NCBI RefSeq assembly: GCF_963675165.1
Contig: NC_087379.1
Location: 5,225,442 to 5,289,441 of the forward strand
DNA length: 64,000 nucleotides
Direction of reading: 5' to 3'
DNA from: Halichondria panicea
Lineage: Eukaryota > Porifera > Demospongiae > Suberitida > Halichondriidae
Shown here: positions 62,171 to 64,000 of the stretch, piece by piece
Layout: every line of letters begins with the position of its first letter
Numbering within the stretch: position 1 is the first letter of the stretch
Translations under genes and position numbers: made by a program
Notes under the pieces: generated by a model
Databases searched by the model: none
Told to the model about the DNA's origin: nothing
What the model saw: only the letters and a program-made list of their open reading frames with translations

Positions 62171-62407
62171 CTAGAGGGTATAGACATCACTCCCAAGCCC
62201 ATTCTTCAAAATGTCCTTAAATCTCTCCTTTGTTGCAGTTACCAATTCTTGAGAACCTCCAGTAAATGTAAATAATTAATGGCTTGCATCTTCAACTGCT
62301 GGAGCTGACCATGCAAGAGCTGATAGAGAGATGGACGTGAGCGAATACTCTGATGAAGCAATCAGCTCACCCGAGTTTGACTGAAGATGAAAACTGACAC
62401 CCAAGGC
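62171..62407 (-). pseudogene. Exon-like frame with a single internal stop
   Basis: After the acceptor CATTCAG the minus frame reads ALGVSFHLQSNSGELIASSE, then SLTSISLSALAWSAPAVEDA, meets one TAA (62278-62276), and continues in the same frame as FTGGSQELVTATKERFKDIL...DVYTL to TAG. Without that TAA it is 78 codons. It could be an upstream exon of the orphan at 60396-61682 that has lost function. Confidence 0.4.
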
Positions 62408-62759
62408 CTGAATGTATTTGAATTTTATTGCATATAATTTATATATAACATAATTTATGTATTAGTCACAAACTTACTTTCTTGTGGTCTATTACAATAG
62501 TGACCTTGGTAAAATAATGACAAGAACACCAATTTTTTCAGCTCCAAAGAAAATGTCTAAGTGAACTTTGTTAGTATGCACCGACAAGTTTATTCACTTG
62601 GGATTGAATTTCATATTCGAGCTATCCTAACAAAATAAAAATTCGTGGTAACGCTTATAGTCTTGCGAATCTGTGACACATTTTTTGTTTTTTCCTGCTC
62701 TTTGTATTACATTATGTGCACGTTCCCCCTTCTACTGTTTCAATAAAAGAAGCTCCAAA

Positions 62760-62912
62760 AGTGGGTAAGACGTACGTGTTGACTTGTAGCCGGTTTAGTT
62801 GATATGATTTGCCCTCGTCAAACTTGTCAACATATAGTTCCCATAGGGTTAACACAGCGTTTCCGGTTGTAAACTTCAATATGATATTGACGGTATATGA
62901 GGGGCAACATAA
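62760..62912 (-). pseudogene. OB-fold-like fragment
   Basis: A minus frame of about 50 codons: YTVNIILKFTTGNAVLTLWE then LYVDKFDEGKSYQLNRLQVN. The pattern G-x-(V/I)-x-(V/L)-T-L-W...(E/K)GKSY-x-(I/L)-x-x-L-x-V is that of OB-fold (RPA-like) domains. A stop lies just upstream; a second frame at 62930-63010 (FREEDKDKLAKYIGSSVLTV) may be a neighbouring exon. Probably part of a decayed gene or element. Confidence 0.4.
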
Positions 62913-63469
62913 TTATGTAGAGATGACAGTCTTGACGTGTGCACCCACACTGAACAGTTAGAACACTGGATCCAATGTATTTCGCCAGTTTGTCTTTATC
63001 TTCTTCTCGAAAACATACTGCACACAAATCTAGGCTGGCATTCGTTCGGAGCTATAGACATTAATTGCTTCACTTGTGAGATGTGCCAGCCTAGAGAGTG
63101 TCAAATTCTGTAGTATCAATTGCTAAGGATTCTAGTTGATGTATTAATCCTTGAAATTTAAGTTTTAGGCCATGAATTGGGACATTTCCCAATTGGATTC
63201 TGTTGTTAAAGTGTGTCGCTCAAAGTTTGTATTTCCTCCGCATATAGTAAAGATTTTTACAAAGTCTCATGTGGATAACATGCATGTGTGTGTTTACATG
63301 CTGTACCTGTGTACAGCACTGTCTGTATACACATGTATACAAACAGCACAAGGAGGAACAATGGAGATTGCAATCGCAGTTTAGCACCCAAAAGTGGGGT
63401 AAAACCATCATGTATCAATAATTATGACACCCATGCATAATTATATGGAGTTATTATAGCACCAGGATT

Positions 63470-63930
63470 TAAGCATGCACCATGATTGACGCCGGAGACG
63501 CCGAACAGGGCATGAGGCCGCAAAGTGGTCGAGTGACCGACAAGGACCGCACCACGGGGGACCGTCCACTCCCTGCCCTATGAAACAGTATAGGAGTGGA
63601 AGCCTTCATCCTGCCCGATTCTGCCGCCTCCCTGCAGAACTTCCGGTCGTACAGCAGCCACGACGGGAACCGATACCTTTTGCTGAATTGGGCCATAGTA
63701 GACATATAGCTGGGAGGAACGGGGCTCGCTCTGGTGATTTAGCAATCAGCACAGCTGCGTATATTGCAAAACACTGCACCCAAGTATTGAAGTCTGTACC
63801 CGACTTGAGTCCACCAGCTTGGAAGCGTTTGCCACCACAAATTTTGCCCCTGTGCCTTGTAGCAGAGACGACACTGGCCTCGAGAATCACGATCAGTATC
63901 CGAAAAAGTACAATCTTTACCTTATAGCAG
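63470..63930 (-). mobile_element. Gag-like retroelement fragment, frameshifted
   Basis: A GC-rich island. The minus strand reads TDFNTWVQCFAIYAAVLIAK (63790 region) in one frame and MSTMAQFSKRYRFPSWLLYD then RKFCREAAESGR in another. The W(x)QCFxxYxAVL...P..YDRxFR..AA pattern is common in gag-like proteins of animal retroelements. The frame changes near 63700, so it is not intact as it stands. The element may extend beyond the window. Confidence 0.5.
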
Positions 63931-64000
63931 TCTGGCATGCCTATTGAAATTTACAATATTGAAAGTTCATTTCTCTCGCTCTTTTTGCCCCAGAAACATT

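Overview
The window is nuclear DNA of an intron-rich animal. It is AT-rich, introns are short (often 50-500 bp), and genes are packed every 3-5 kb. Protein families are typically metazoan: aPKC, a secreted C1q/TNF-like protein, AP2M1, CAPZB and ciliary CEP19 and DRC12. Compact genes, short introns, many small inverted-repeat elements and the early-animal look of the proteins suggest a sponge or another non-bilaterian animal. That is inference; no marker here fixes the species.

Bases 1-44,300 are the gene-dense half. In order: a 1.7 kb minisatellite running into DR1 (NC2-beta, +, 5' part outside the window); a secreted C1q/TNF-like protein (-); a 4.5 kb gap; AP2M1 (-); CEP19 (-); CAPZB (-); atypical PKC (+); PTPMT1 (-); DRC12/CCDC153 (+); CTDNEP1/Dullard (-); SLC33A1 (+); DNAJC21 (-); and an unrecognised two-exon gene candidate (+). 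Exons were placed by protein similarity plus GT/GC-AG sites, and reading phase was checked across each junction. Several pairs are head-to-head over short intervals (CAPZB/aPKC, PTPMT1/DRC12, CTDNEP1/SLC33A1, DNAJC21/candidate), and others meet tail-to-tail within 180-360 bp. The genes are cell-biological housekeeping (transcription, clathrin adaptor, actin capping, polarity kinase, lipid phosphatases, ER transporter, ribosome-biogenesis chaperone, cilia) and do not form one pathway.

Bases 44,300-64,000 are gene-poor and full of decayed mobile DNA: inverted-repeat elements, duplicated segments, two copies of a pogo-like transposase fragment, a broken repeat-encoded protein with a YTDGGPD-type motif, and gag-like retroelement pieces. 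Three possible unrecognised genes lie here, all on the minus strand: a TATA-box, apparently intronless Pro/Thr-rich repeat ORF (50,307-50,982), a small membrane-segment ORF (59,185-59,440), and a phase-consistent five-exon orphan (60,396-61,682).

The most distinctive theme is repeats and mobile elements sitting exactly on splice junctions. The DR1 minisatellite looks like an amplified copy of DR1's own 3' splice site. A second DR1 tandem repeat multiplies another acceptor. The aPKC gene has a minisatellite starting at a donor and a 315 bp GT tract 10 nt after another donor. A 750 bp inverted-repeat element in DRC12 has target-site duplications that contain, and so duplicate, the 5' splice site.
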